Shown piece after piece: positions 36,692-47,776 of a stretch of 64,000 nt of DNA. The notes under the pieces are model-generated. The model worked only from the letters and a program-made list of their open reading frames with translations, had not been told where the DNA came from and made no database searches. Position numbers and translations under genes: made by a program. This stretch comes from Brevundimonas naejangsanensis (GTDB lineage: Bacteria; Pseudomonadota; Alphaproteobacteria; Caulobacterales; Caulobacteraceae). Each line of letters opens with the position of its first letter. Position 1 is the first letter of the stretch. The DNA is taken from assembly GCF_000635915.2 (NCBI RefSeq), contig NZ_CP015614.1, forward strand, positions 1,657,501 through 1,721,500. Direction: 5' to 3'.

Positions 36692-38908
36692 ATGAACAAA
36701 TATATCTTGGCGTCTTCTGTCAGTTTACTGACAATCGCCGCATTCTCCAGCGCCAACGCTCAGAGCGCCGCCCGCTCAGGAGAACAGGCCACGCGCGTCG
36801 ATGAAATCATCGTCACCGCCCAGCGCCGCGAACAGGCCAGCCAGGACGTGGGCGTCTCCCTCAGCGTCGTCGGCGGCGAGCAGTTGGACGAGAAGGGCAT
36901 TTCGGTCGTCAACGATCTTGAGAACGCCGTCCCCAACATGGAGGTCGACAGCCAGTTCGGCGGCGGCCAGCCCCAGTTCCGCATCCGCGGCATCGGCGCG
37001 CGCGAATACTCCTCGAACAACGCCTCGACCGTCGGCATCTACGTCGACGAAGTGGCCCACCCCTATACCGTGACCACCCAGGGCGCGATGTTCGACATCG
37101 CCCGTCTGGAGGTCCTGCGCGGACCGCAGGGCACGCTTTACGGCCGCAACACCACCGGCGGCGCCGTCAACATCATCACCAATGCGCCCACGGCCGACTT
37201 CCGCGCCGGCTTCAACGCCGAATACGGGACCTTCGACCGCTATAAGGTCGAGGGCTATGTCTCGGGCCAGATCGCGCCGAACCTGCTGGGCCGCCTGGCC
37301 GCCGTCACCGAACAGGGGGGCGCCTGGCAATACCACCGCGACACCGGCGAAAAGCTGGGCGACCTGAACAAGACCGCCATTCGCGGCCGCCTGACCTGGG
37401 ACGTCAGCGAGACGATCACCGCCGACCTCAGCGCCACCTATTCGATCGACAAGTCCGACGGCCGCGGCTTCCGCCTGCTGGGCCCATACACCGTCTCGGG
37501 CAACAGCGTGACCTATCCCAAGGACACCGCCTGGCGCATCACGGGCTGGGGCATCTCGCCGGAAATGGCGGCGGTGGCCGGGGTCGGTCTGAACGCCAAA
37601 CCCTTCCGCGACAACGACGGCTTCGACATCAGCGCCCGCATCAAGGCCGATCTGGGCTGGGCCGATCTGACCTCGATCACCGCCTACCAGACCTTCTCGC
37701 GCAGCGAGTTCAACGACTGGGACAGCACCCGCTTCAATGAGTCGAACGTCTTCTTCTACAACGATATCGACGTCTTCGCTCAGGAACTGCGGCTGAGCTC
37801 GAACGGCGACGGCCCGTTCAACTGGATGATCGGCGCCCACTATGCCGATGAAAGCATCGACGGCGGCTTCTACACCAACTTCCGGGGCAACCCGAACCTG
37901 ATCAACACCGGCTATGGCCAGTCGGTGTCGGCCTTCGGGATTTTCACCCACAACTCCTACCAGGTGAACGAGCGGCTGAACCTAATCGCCGGCCTGCGCT
38001 GGGAGACGGAGGAACGCACACTGGACAGCAGCGGCACCGTTGTCGCCCCCAACCCGCCTCCGGCCCCCCAATCCTATGACACCGACCTCAACGAGGTTTC
38101 AGGCCGTCTGGGGCTGGAATACAAGCTGACGGACGACGCCCTGTTCTACGCCAGCGTAGCGCGCGGCGTGAAATCGGGCGGCTTCACCACCTATAACGCC
38201 ACCTCTGCGACCCCGTTCAAACCGGAAATCGTCATCGCCTATGAGGCCGGGATCAAGTCCGACCTGTTCGACCGCCGCCTGCGTTTGAACGGCGCCCTGT
38301 TCTACTACGACTACAAGGACCAACAGGTTCAGGGGCTGGAGTACGACCGCATCACCGGCCGCCTGGGCAAGATCACCAATGTGCCCAAGTCGCACATCTA
38401 CGGCGGCGAGATCGAGCTGACCTGGGTGCCTTTGGACGGCCTGACCATCAGCCAGAACCTGGGCTACAAGACCGGCGAGTATGACGAATACAACGCCATC
38501 GACGGCGCCAAGACCGACGCCGCCAACCCCAAGGACGGTCCCTGGGACATCATCATCACCAATGACCGTTCCGGCGAGCGCCTGTCCTTCCCCAAGATGA
38601 ACTACGGCGGTTCGGTCAGCTATGATTTGGACATGGCGGGCTGGGAGCTGCGCGCCGAGACCAACTATAACTATCGGGACGAGCTGTATTCGGTCAGCTC
38701 CTCGTCGATCATCGACGCCTACTGGCTGTGGAACGCCAACTTCAGCGTCAGCCCGGCCGGCTCCAACTGGCGGGCGGGCCTGTGGGTGCGCAACATGTTC
38801 AACACCTACTACGAAGAGACGCGCAACGGCTTCAACGGCTCGGCCCGTCCGACCACCTCGCCCAGCCAGGGCCGCACCTACGGCGTGCGCCTGTCGATGA
38901 ACTTCTAA
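36692..38908 (+). CDS. TonB-dependent receptor
   Basis: A 738-residue outer-membrane receptor. After a signal peptide (ending SANAQ, about residue 24) come a TonB box region (VDEIIVTAQRRE), a plug domain with RIRGIGAREY and LRGPQGTLYGRNTTGGAVNIIT, and a 22-strand-type beta-barrel ending in the aromatic RLSMNF terminus. GAGGGGG precedes the ATG. It is co-directional with the aminotransferase 26 bases upstream and is closed by a terminator, so its ligand is probably the compound handled by that pathway. No siderophore genes are nearby. Confidence 0.94.
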   Translation: MNKYILASSVSLLTIAAFSSANAQSAARSGEQATRVDEIIVTAQRREQASQDVGVSLSVVGGEQLDEKGISVVNDLENAVPNMEVDSQFGGGQPQFRIRGIGAREYSSNNASTVGIYVDEVAHPYTVTTQGAMFDIARLEVLRGPQGTLYGRNTTGGAVNIITNAPTADFRAGFNAEYGTFDRYKVEGYVSGQIAPNLLGRLAAVTEQGGAWQYHRDTGEKLGDLNKTAIRGRLTWDVSETITADLSATYSIDKSDGRGFRLLGPYTVSGNSVTYPKDTAWRITGWGISPEMAAVAGVGLNAKPFRDNDGFDISARIKADLGWADLTSITAYQTFSRSEFNDWDSTRFNESNVFFYNDIDVFAQELRLSSNGDGPFNWMIGAHYADESIDGGFYTNFRGNPNLINTGYGQSVSAFGIFTHNSYQVNERLNLIAGLRWETEERTLDSSGTVVAPNPPPAPQSYDTDLNEVSGRLGLEYKLTDDALFYASVARGVKSGGFTTYNATSATPFKPEIVIAYEAGIKSDLFDRRLRLNGALFYYDYKDQQVQGLEYDRITGRLGKITNVPKSHIYGGEIELTWVPLDGLTISQNLGYKTGEYDEYNAIDGAKTDAANPKDGPWDIIITNDRSGERLSFPKMNYGGSVSYDLDMAGWELRAETNYNYRDELYSVSSSSIIDAYWLWNANFSVSPAGSNWRAGLWVRNMFNTYYEETRNGFNGSARPTTSPSQGRTYGVRLSMNF

Positions 38909-38923
38909 GAGGCCTCCTCCCAA

Positions 38924-38964
38924 GCGGGGCGGGCCGGTTCCGGCCGGTCCGCCCCGCGCCTTTT
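38924..38964 (+). terminator. Rho-independent terminator
   Basis: GCGGGGCGG pairs with CCGCCCCGC around an inner GCCGG/CCGGC hairpin, followed by TTTT at 38961-38964. It closes the aminotransferase-receptor unit. Confidence 0.85.
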
Positions 38965-38973
38965 GCTGATGGT

Positions 38974-40557
38974 ATGATGGCTTGCTCCGCCCCCCGCCTT
39001 GATCGTCGCGCCCTGCTGACGGGTCTGGTCGTCGCGCCCGCCGTGCTGAGCTTCGGCCGGGCGCAGGCGGGCGGCGCCTATCTGTTTCCGCTGGGCGTCG
39101 CCAGCGGCGATCCCGCGCCGGACGGCTTCGTCATCTGGACCCGGCTGGCCGCCGATCCTCTGGCCGCCGATGGGCTGGGCGGCCTGTCTGGAGACGTTCC
39201 CGTGCGCTGGGAAGTCGCCGTCGACGACCAGTTCCGCCGCATCGTCGCCGCCGGAAACGTGACCGCCTCGACCGACGCCGCCCACAGCGTCCACGTCGAG
39301 GTCGCGGGCCTCGCCCCTCACCGCCCCTACTGGTACCGCTTCACCGCCCAGGGCCAGCAGAGCCCGACCGGCCGCGCCCTGACCACGCCCGCTCCGAACG
39401 CCAGCGCGGATCGCCTGCGTCTGGCTGTCGCCTCCTGCTCGCACTGGGAGCGCGGCTATTTCAGCGCCTATGGCCACATGGCCGACGAACAGCCCGACCT
39501 GACCCTGTTCCTGGGCGACTACATCTATGAATACAGCCTGGGGCCGGACCGCGCCGACCAGGTGGTGCGCCCCTACAACCTCGAGGAAGCGACCACGCTG
39601 GCGGGCTATCGCAACCGCTACGCCCTGCACCGCACCGACGCGAACCTGCAGCGCCTGCACGCCGTCGCCCCCTGCCTCGCCGTCTGGGACGACCACGAGG
39701 TTCAGGACGACTACTCCGGCGTGTGGTCCAAGATCCGAGGCGTCGCCCCAACCGACTTCCTGCAGCGCCGCGCCGCTGGATACCAGGCCTTCTACGAGGC
39801 CATGCCGATCCGTCGCACGCGACTGAGCGCCGCCCTGCAGATGCCGATCTATCGCCGCGTCCGCTACGGCAGGCTGGCCGAGTTCTTCATGCTGGACGGG
39901 CGCCAGTACCGCTCGAAACAGCCGTGCAGCGCCGGCGAGAACGGCGGCAAGGGCCAGATCGTCACCGACGCCGCCTGCACCGACCGGCTGGACCCGTCGC
40001 GCACCTTCCTGGGCTTCGAGCAGGAGCGCTGGCTCTATGACGGCCTGGCCCGCGCCGAGGCGCGCTGGAACATCCTGGGCCAGAATCTGGTCATGGCGGG
40101 CCTGCGTCTGGCCCGCAGCCCGGCCGAGGAAAACCGCTACTGGACCGACACCTGGGATGGTTTCCCCGCCGCCCGCGACCGGCTGACCTCCGCCCTGTCC
40201 GAGTTGAAGCCGTCCAATCCGGTGGTGCTCAGCGGCGACTACCACTCCTTCTGGACCAACGACGTGAAGCTGGACAGCCGCGACCCGTCCTCAGCCACGG
40301 TGGCGACCGAGTTCGTCGGCACCTCCATCACCTCGACCGGCCCCAGCTACGACGGCCTGATGGCGGTCATGCCGAATAATCCGCAGGTGAAGTTCTTCGA
40401 CAGCCGCCCGCGCGGCTATATGTCGATCGACGTGCGCCCCGACCGCATGGATACGCGCTATCAGGTCATCAGCGACGTGCGCGATCCCAATGCCAGCGTC
40501 TCGACCCTGAAATCCTGGACCGTGGAATCGGGCCGCCCCGGCGCCGTCGCCGCATGA
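38974..40557 (+). CDS. phoD: PhoD-type alkaline phosphatase/phosphodiesterase
   Basis: A 527-residue secreted phosphatase. The N-terminus has a twin-arginine signal (DRRALLTGLVVAPAVLS), consistent with Tat export of the folded metal enzyme. An N-terminal Ig-like domain (about 35-135) precedes the catalytic domain with LGDYIYEY, AVWDDHEVQDDY and VVLSGDYHSFWTND metal-binding motifs, as in PhoD (Ca/Fe enzymes). The ATG at 38974 lies ten bases after the preceding terminator. The acid phosphatase gene follows closely. It would release phosphate from mono- or diesters in the periplasm. No clear Pho box was seen. Confidence 0.92.
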   Translation: MMACSAPRLDRRALLTGLVVAPAVLSFGRAQAGGAYLFPLGVASGDPAPDGFVIWTRLAADPLAADGLGGLSGDVPVRWEVAVDDQFRRIVAAGNVTASTDAAHSVHVEVAGLAPHRPYWYRFTAQGQQSPTGRALTTPAPNASADRLRLAVASCSHWERGYFSAYGHMADEQPDLTLFLGDYIYEYSLGPDRADQVVRPYNLEEATTLAGYRNRYALHRTDANLQRLHAVAPCLAVWDDHEVQDDYSGVWSKIRGVAPTDFLQRRAAGYQAFYEAMPIRRTRLSAALQMPIYRRVRYGRLAEFFMLDGRQYRSKQPCSAGENGGKGQIVTDAACTDRLDPSRTFLGFEQERWLYDGLARAEARWNILGQNLVMAGLRLARSPAEENRYWTDTWDGFPAARDRLTSALSELKPSNPVVLSGDYHSFWTNDVKLDSRDPSSATVATEFVGTSITSTGPSYDGLMAVMPNNPQVKFFDSRPRGYMSIDVRPDRMDTRYQVISDVRDPNASVSTLKSWTVESGRPGAVAA

Positions 40558-40580
40558 TCACTGCCTACTGGAGTTTCCCC

Positions 40581-41426
40581 ATGACCATCTCGCGCCGTTC
40601 TTCCTCTCTCATCGCGATGAGCCTGGCTCTCGCGCTTGGCGGAGCGTTGAGCGGTTGCGCCGGCACGGCCGGGACGCAGACAGCAGCCGCGACGCCCGCG
40701 ACCTTCTGGGAAGGCTTCCGCGACCACCCGCACGGCTATCTGACGGCCGAGAACACGCCCAACGCCGCCAACTTCCTGCCGCCCCCGCCCGAAGAGGGCT
40801 CGCTGCGCGAACAGGCCGACATCGCCGCCTATCGCGCCATGCGCGCGCTGGAAGGCTCCGAGCGCTGGGCCATCGCCCGCGCCGACAACGAGATTGAGAC
40901 GCCCGGCGCCCCGCGCGCCTTCGACTGCGCCCTCGGCTTCAAGTTCGAACCCGAGAAGATGCCGACTCTCACCCTGCTGATGGGCAAGATGCTGGGCGAT
41001 CTGGAGATGATCCAGACCCCGGCCAAGAAGGGCTATTTCCGCAAGCGCCCCTTCGTGGTCGAGCCGCTGCCGACCTGCATCGCGCCGGAAAGCTGGCTGG
41101 GGGCCAGCGGCTCCTATCCGTCCGGCCATTCGGCGCTGGGCTGGGCCTGGGGCCTGGTGCTGGCCGAACTGGCGCCCGACCGTGCCGACGCCATCCTGCG
41201 GCGCGGTCTGGCCTATGGCGAAAGCCGCGCGGTGTGCGGCGTCCACTACCCCAGCGACGTCGAGGCGGGCCGCATCGTCGGCGCGACCATCGTCACCCGA
41301 CTGAAGGCCGACCCGGCGTTCCAGGCCGACTTCGCCCGCGCCAAGGAAGAGTTCGACGCCGCCCGCGCCGCCGCGACGGAGGCGACCGCCGCCTGCCCCG
41401 CCTCCCTGTCGCGCCAGCCATGGTGA
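40581..41426 (+). CDS. Class A non-specific acid phosphatase, lipoprotein
   Basis: A 281-residue PAP2-superfamily phosphatase. The signal sequence ends in a canonical lipobox LSGC (Cys26), so the enzyme is membrane-anchored in the periplasm. The three-part active site is complete: K-x6-RP in KKGYFRKRP, PSGH in GSYPSGHSALG, and SR-x5-H-x3-D in ESRAVCGVHYPSD. The ATG at 40581 lies 23 bases after phoD with GGAG upstream, so the two phosphatases are an operon. It probably dephosphorylates nutrients before uptake. Confidence 0.92.
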   Translation: MTISRRSSSLIAMSLALALGGALSGCAGTAGTQTAAATPATFWEGFRDHPHGYLTAENTPNAANFLPPPPEEGSLREQADIAAYRAMRALEGSERWAIARADNEIETPGAPRAFDCALGFKFEPEKMPTLTLLMGKMLGDLEMIQTPAKKGYFRKRPFVVEPLPTCIAPESWLGASGSYPSGHSALGWAWGLVLAELAPDRADAILRRGLAYGESRAVCGVHYPSDVEAGRIVGATIVTRLKADPAFQADFARAKEEFDAARAAATEATAACPASLSRQPW

Positions 41427-41512
41427 GGCGCGCTTAATCGATGGCGTGAGGGGAAAGCCATGACGTAGGCTGACGCAGATCGGCCACGTCGCAAGGGGGA
41501 GATCGAGGGAAG

Positions 41513-44134
41513 GTGACGAAGACAGGGGCGACATGCGTCGCGACAGCATCACGACGGCGCGGCCGGAACGGCGGGCTTCGGCCCGGCCTGATCACGCTTA
41601 TGCTTTCGCTGGCGCTGTGCCTCGTCTGGGGCCTGACGGCGCCGCAGGTTCAGGCGCAGGCGCCGCGCGACCGTCTGGTCCTGGGCCTGCCGCTGGAGCC
41701 GCCGAACCTTGATCCGACCTCGGGCGCGGCGGCGGCGGTGGACGAAGTCGTCTACGCCAACGTCTTCGAGGGCCTGACCAGGCTGACCCAGAACGGCGCG
41801 GTCGCCCCGTCGTTGGCCGACACGTGGGAAGCCGCCCCCGACGGCCTGACCTGGACCTTCCACCTCCGGCGCGGCGTGACCTTCTCCGACGGCTCGCCGT
41901 TCGACGCCTCCGTCGCCAAATTCTCTCTCGACCGCATCACCGCCGAGGGCTCGACCAACGCCCAGAAGGCCCTGTTCGAGCCGATCAGCAACGTCGAGGT
42001 CATTGATCCGGCGACCATCCGCATCCACCTGTCGCGGCCCGTGGCGACCCTGCCCTACGTCCTGGCCTGGGGCGACGCGGTCATGGTCTCGCCCAGCAGC
42101 GCCGCGACCAACGCCGTCACCCCCATCGGCACCGGCCCGTTCAGGCTGCAGAGCTGGCAGCGCGGCAGCCAGCTGACCCTGATCCGCCGCGACGGCTATT
42201 GGGGCACGCCCCCGCGCCTGAACACCGTCGTCTTCCGCTTCATCAGCGACCCGACCGCCGCCTTCGCGGCCGTAAGCGCCGGCGACGTGGACGCCTTCCC
42301 CAACTATCCCGCGCCCGAGAACGTGGCCCAGTTCCAGCGCGACCCGCGCTTCCGCGTCGTCGTCGGCGCCTCCGAAGGCAAGGTCATCCTCGGGATCAAC
42401 AACACCAAGGCGCCGTTCAACGACGTGCGGGTGCGCCGCGCCCTGTCCTACGCCATCGACCGCGACGCCCTGATCCAAGGGGCCATGTTCGGCTTCGGCC
42501 AGCCCATCGGCAGCCACTATTCGCGTCAGGCGCCGGGCTATGTCGACCTGACCGGCCTCTATCCACACGACCCGGCCAAGGCGCGTCAACTGCTGGCCGA
42601 GGCGGGCTATCCCAACGGCATCGATGTAACGCTGCGACTGCCGCCTCGCCCCTACGCCCGACGCAGCGGCGAGGTGCTGATCTCGCAGCTGGCGCAGGCG
42701 GGCATCCGCGCCAGGATCGAGAACCTGGAATGGGCCCAGTGGCTGGATCAGGTGTTCAAGCGCCGCCAGTTCGACCTGACCATCGTCGAACACGTCGAGC
42801 CGATGGATTACGACATCTACGGCCGCAAGGACTACTACTTCGGCTACGACAGCCCCGCCTTCGACGCCCTGCTGGCGCAGGTCAACGCCGCGCCGGACGA
42901 GCCGACGCGCAACCGCCTGCTGGGCGATCTGCAACGCCGCATCGCCGAGGATGCGGTCAACGGCTTCCTGTTCCAGTCCTCGCGCATCGGCGTGTGGAAG
43001 GCGGACGTGAACGGCCTGTGGATCAACGGCCCCATCGCCGCCAACGATGTCACCGGCGCCTACTGGACCGGCGCAGGCGCAGCGGGCGCAGCGACTGCCG
43101 AACGCACCGGCGGCACCCTGCCCTGGGGTTGGATCAGCCTGATCGCGGGCGCGGCGCTCCTCGCCTTCGTCGCCTGGCGCTTCGGCGCGGCCTGGCTGCT
43201 GAAGAAGCTGGGCGGTCACGCGCTGACTCTGTTGGCGGCGACCGTGGTCATCTTCCTGCTGCTGCAGGTCGTGCCCGGCGATCCGGCCAGCTATATGATG
43301 GGGCTGAACGCCAGCCCGGAATCCATCGCCGCCCTGCGCCAGCAGATGGGCCTCGAAGGCTCGGGCCTTGAGCGCTACTTCGCCTGGCTCGGCGACCTGC
43401 TTACCGGAAAGTTCGGGACCAGCTACACCTATCAGGTGCCGGTCGGCGGCCTGATCGCGGAACGCCTGGCCGTGTCCGCGCCGCTGGCCCTGATGGCGAC
43501 GATCCTTTCGCTGGCCATCGCCCTGCCCATCGGCGTCACCGCCGCCAGCCGCAGGGGAACCGCCGTCGACACCGGCCTGATCGGCGTGACCCAGATCGGC
43601 GTCGCCCTGCCCAACTTCTGGATCGCCATGCTGCTGATCCTGCTGTTCTCGGTGAACCTGGGCTGGTTCTCGGCGGGCGGCTTCCCCGGCTGGAGCGCCG
43701 GCTTCTGGCCCGCCTTCAAGGCCCTGATCCTGCCCGCGGTGGCCCTGGCCGCGCCGCAGGCCGCCATCCTCGCCCGCGTCCTGCGCACCGCCCTGCTCGA
43801 CACGATGAACGAGGACTATGTCCGCACCGCCCGCGCCAAAGGCCTGTCGGTCAATCAGGCCCTGTGGCGACACGCGCTTCGCAATGCCTGGATCCCCGTC
43901 CTGACCATCCTCGGCCTTCAGTTCCCCTTCCTGCTGGCCGGCGGCATCATCATCGAGAACGTCTTCTCCCTGCCGGGCCTCGGCCGGCTGGTCTTCCAGG
44001 CCATCACCCAGCGCGACCTGATCGTGGTGCAGAGCGTGGTGGTGGTTCTGGTCTTCGCGGTGGTCCTGGTCAGCTTCCTGATCGACCTGGCCTATCTGTT
44101 CGCCGATCCGCGACTGAGGGGACGCCGCGCATGA
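41513..44134 (+). CDS. Peptide ABC importer: substrate-binding protein fused to DppB-type permease
   Basis: One continuous 873-residue frame joins two normally separate proteins. Residues about 25-48 are a signal-like helix. Residues 50-525 are a family 5 (DppA/OppA) binding protein (LEPPNLDPTSGAAAAVDE, GTGPFRLQSW, NDVRVRRALSYAIDRDALI). A hydrophobic helix at about 538-560 then leads into a complete DppB permease (about 568-873, with VVPGDPASYMMGL and the EAA-like loop near ARAKGLSVNQALWRHALRNA). The extra helix returns the chain to the cytoplasm before the permease begins, so the topology is coherent. The GTG start follows GAGGGAAG. The stop overlaps the DppC start (ATGA). Confidence 0.93.
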   Translation: MTKTGATCVATASRRRGRNGGLRPGLITLMLSLALCLVWGLTAPQVQAQAPRDRLVLGLPLEPPNLDPTSGAAAAVDEVVYANVFEGLTRLTQNGAVAPSLADTWEAAPDGLTWTFHLRRGVTFSDGSPFDASVAKFSLDRITAEGSTNAQKALFEPISNVEVIDPATIRIHLSRPVATLPYVLAWGDAVMVSPSSAATNAVTPIGTGPFRLQSWQRGSQLTLIRRDGYWGTPPRLNTVVFRFISDPTAAFAAVSAGDVDAFPNYPAPENVAQFQRDPRFRVVVGASEGKVILGINNTKAPFNDVRVRRALSYAIDRDALIQGAMFGFGQPIGSHYSRQAPGYVDLTGLYPHDPAKARQLLAEAGYPNGIDVTLRLPPRPYARRSGEVLISQLAQAGIRARIENLEWAQWLDQVFKRRQFDLTIVEHVEPMDYDIYGRKDYYFGYDSPAFDALLAQVNAAPDEPTRNRLLGDLQRRIAEDAVNGFLFQSSRIGVWKADVNGLWINGPIAANDVTGAYWTGAGAAGAATAERTGGTLPWGWISLIAGAALLAFVAWRFGAAWLLKKLGGHALTLLAATVVIFLLLQVVPGDPASYMMGLNASPESIAALRQQMGLEGSGLERYFAWLGDLLTGKFGTSYTYQVPVGGLIAERLAVSAPLALMATILSLAIALPIGVTAASRRGTAVDTGLIGVTQIGVALPNFWIAMLLILLFSVNLGWFSAGGFPGWSAGFWPAFKALILPAVALAAPQAAILARVLRTALLDTMNEDYVRTARAKGLSVNQALWRHALRNAWIPVLTILGLQFPFLLAGGIIIENVFSLPGLGRLVFQAITQRDLIVVQSVVVVLVFAVVLVSFLIDLAYLFADPRLRGRRA

Positions 44135-44985
44135 CCGACGCCCCTGCCGTCATCGCAACCAAGACCCGCGTGCGCTGGCCCCTGTCCCTGATCGTCGGCG
44201 CTAGCCTGACCGCCGTCGTGCTGGCGACCGCCCTGCTGGCGTTGGCCTGGACGCCCTATGACGTCGAGGCGGTGGACATCGCCGCCAAGCTGACCGCTCC
44301 CTCCGCCGCCCACCCGTTCGGCACGGACCACTTCGGCCGCGACGTGCTGTCGATGATCATGGCGGGGGCGCAGAACTCCCTTGTCGTGGCCTTCGTCGCC
44401 GTCGGCATCGGCGTCGTGATCGGCACGCCTCTGGGCCTGGCCGCAGCGGCGCGCGGCGGCTGGATCGACGAACTGGTCATGCGCGGCAACGACCTGATCT
44501 TCGCCTTCCCCGCCCTGCTGTTGGCCGTGATGATCACCGCCGTCATGGGACCGGGCGCGATCAACGCGATCATAGCCATCGGCGTCTTCAACATCCCCGT
44601 CTTCACCCGCGTCGCGCGCGGCGCGGCCCAGGGCCTGTGGACCCGCGAATACGTCCTGGCCGCCCGCACGGCGGGCAAGTCCAAGGCCCTGATCTCGGTC
44701 CAGCACATCCTGCCCAATCTGATGAGCCTGCTGGTCGTGCAGGCTGCGATCCAGTTCGCCGTCGGCATCGTGGCCGAGGCGGGCCTGTCCTACGTCGGAC
44801 TGGGCGCCCAGCCGCCCGCGCCCAGCTGGGGCCGGATGCTGGCCGAGGCGCAGACCATGATCGGCTTCGCGCCCTGGCTGGCGATCATGCCGGGGCTGGC
44901 CATCTTCGTGACCGTGCTGGGCCTCAGCCTGACCGGCGACGGCCTGCGCGACCTGTTCGACCCGCGCGTGCGGCGGGAGCGTTGA
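44131..44985 (+). CDS. Peptide ABC transporter permease, DppC type
   Basis: Second membrane subunit of the importer, 284 residues. An N-terminal helix is followed by HPFGTDHFGRDVLSMIMAGAQNS, a DppC/OppC signature, then five more helices and the cytoplasmic coupling loop REYVLAARTAGKSKALISVQHILPN. The start codon overlaps the stop of the binding-protein/DppB fusion (ATGA), ensuring matched synthesis. The ATPase gene begins two bases after its stop. Confidence 0.95.
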   Translation: MTDAPAVIATKTRVRWPLSLIVGASLTAVVLATALLALAWTPYDVEAVDIAAKLTAPSAAHPFGTDHFGRDVLSMIMAGAQNSLVVAFVAVGIGVVIGTPLGLAAAARGGWIDELVMRGNDLIFAFPALLLAVMITAVMGPGAINAIIAIGVFNIPVFTRVARGAAQGLWTREYVLAARTAGKSKALISVQHILPNLMSLLVVQAAIQFAVGIVAEAGLSYVGLGAQPPAPSWGRMLAEAQTMIGFAPWLAIMPGLAIFVTVLGLSLTGDGLRDLFDPRVRRER

Positions 44986-44987
44986 CC

Positions 44988-46600
<1,613 letters not shown>

Positions 46601-46604
<4 letters not shown>

Positions 46605-47737
46605 ACCGCAGAACCGTCCTCGGCTCGGCCCTGATCGGTGCCGCCGCCTCCGCAGCGGGCGCTGCGAGCGCCAAACCGGCCGCGCAAAGCGCCGCGCGCG
46701 CCCCAAGCCAATCTTCTGGCCGCACCGGCCCGCTGAACCTCATCACCGACGTCGAGGGCCTCAAGGTCGGTCAGGCGCACGACGCCAAGGTGCGCACCGG
46801 CGTCACCGTCATCCTGGCCGAAAAGCCCGCTACGGCCGCCGTGGACGTGCGCGGCGGCGGCCCCGCCGGGCGCGAGACCGACGTGCTGCGCCCAGAAAAC
46901 CTGGTGCAGGAGGTGGACGCCATCATCCTGTCGGGCGGGTCGGTCTATGGCCTCGGCTCGGCCGACAGCGTGGCCGCCTGGATGGGCATGCGCGGGCGCG
47001 GCTACGGCATGGGCGGGGCGCCCGGCGTGCCGCCCTCGCCCATCATCCCGACCGCCTGCCTCTACGATCTGGCCAACGGCGGGAACAAGCAGTGGGAGAT
47101 GGAGCCGCCCTATCGCCGCCTCTCGGTTCAGGCGCTAGAGGCGGCGGGCGACCGCTTCGACCTCGGCACCGCCGGCGCGGGCTATGGCGCGGAGGCGGGC
47201 GCGCTGAAAGGCGGCGTCGGCTCGGCCTCGGCGGTCATGGAGGCGGGCTGGACGGTCGGCGCCATCGTCGCGGTCAACAGCGTCGGCTCGGTCGTGGCGC
47301 CGGGCGGCAAGAGCTTTTGGGCCGCCCCCTATGAGATCGGCGACGAGTTCGGCGGGCTGGGGTCGTCCGGCCTGCACGCCTCGGCCGAGGACTGGGGCCT
47401 GTCCAAGTTCCGGCCCCAGCCGCGCGAGAACACCACCATCGCCTGCATCGCCACCGACGTGGCCCTGACGCGAGTCGAGCTTCAGCGCGTGGCCATCATG
47501 GCGCAGGACGGCATGGCCCGCGCCATCCGCCCGGCCCACGCCCCCTTCGACGGCGACACCCTGTTCAGCCTCTCGACCGGCAAGAAGGTGATCGCGGACC
47601 CAGCCATGCGCCAGATCGCGGTGGCCCAGCTGGGCAATGTCGCCGCCGACGTCCTGGCCCGCGCCGTAGCGCGCGGCGTCTATCACGCGACCAACTATGA
47701 GGGCGTCACCGGCAAGACCTGGCGCGAGATGGCCTGA
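46601..47737 (+). CDS. P1 family peptidase (DmpA/BapA-like), exported
   Basis: A 378-residue N-terminal-nucleophile hydrolase of family S58/P1. The family includes D-esterase/L-aminopeptidase DmpA and beta-peptidyl aminopeptidases, which self-cleave before the nucleophile. The start MNRRTVLGSALIGAAAS is a twin-arginine signal. Conserved parts are LKVGQAHDAKVRTGVTVI, ILSGGSVYGL, VNSVGSVV and the cleavage site RENTTIACIATDV, where Thr278 is the predicted nucleophile. The start overlaps the ATPase stop, so a periplasmic peptidase is made together with the importer. It probably trims peptides carrying unusual N-terminal residues. Confidence 0.9.
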
Positions 47738-47760
47738 CCCCCTCCCGCCGGGAGAGGGTC
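47736..47760. repeat. Hairpin between convergent genes
   Basis: GACCCCCTCCC, 3-base loop, GGGAGAGGGTC (one mismatch), beginning at the stop codon of the peptidase gene. The core resembles the hairpin at 17559-17583. It could serve as a terminator for either convergent gene. Confidence 0.6.
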
Positions 47761-47776
47761 TCGATCAGCCGTAGGC

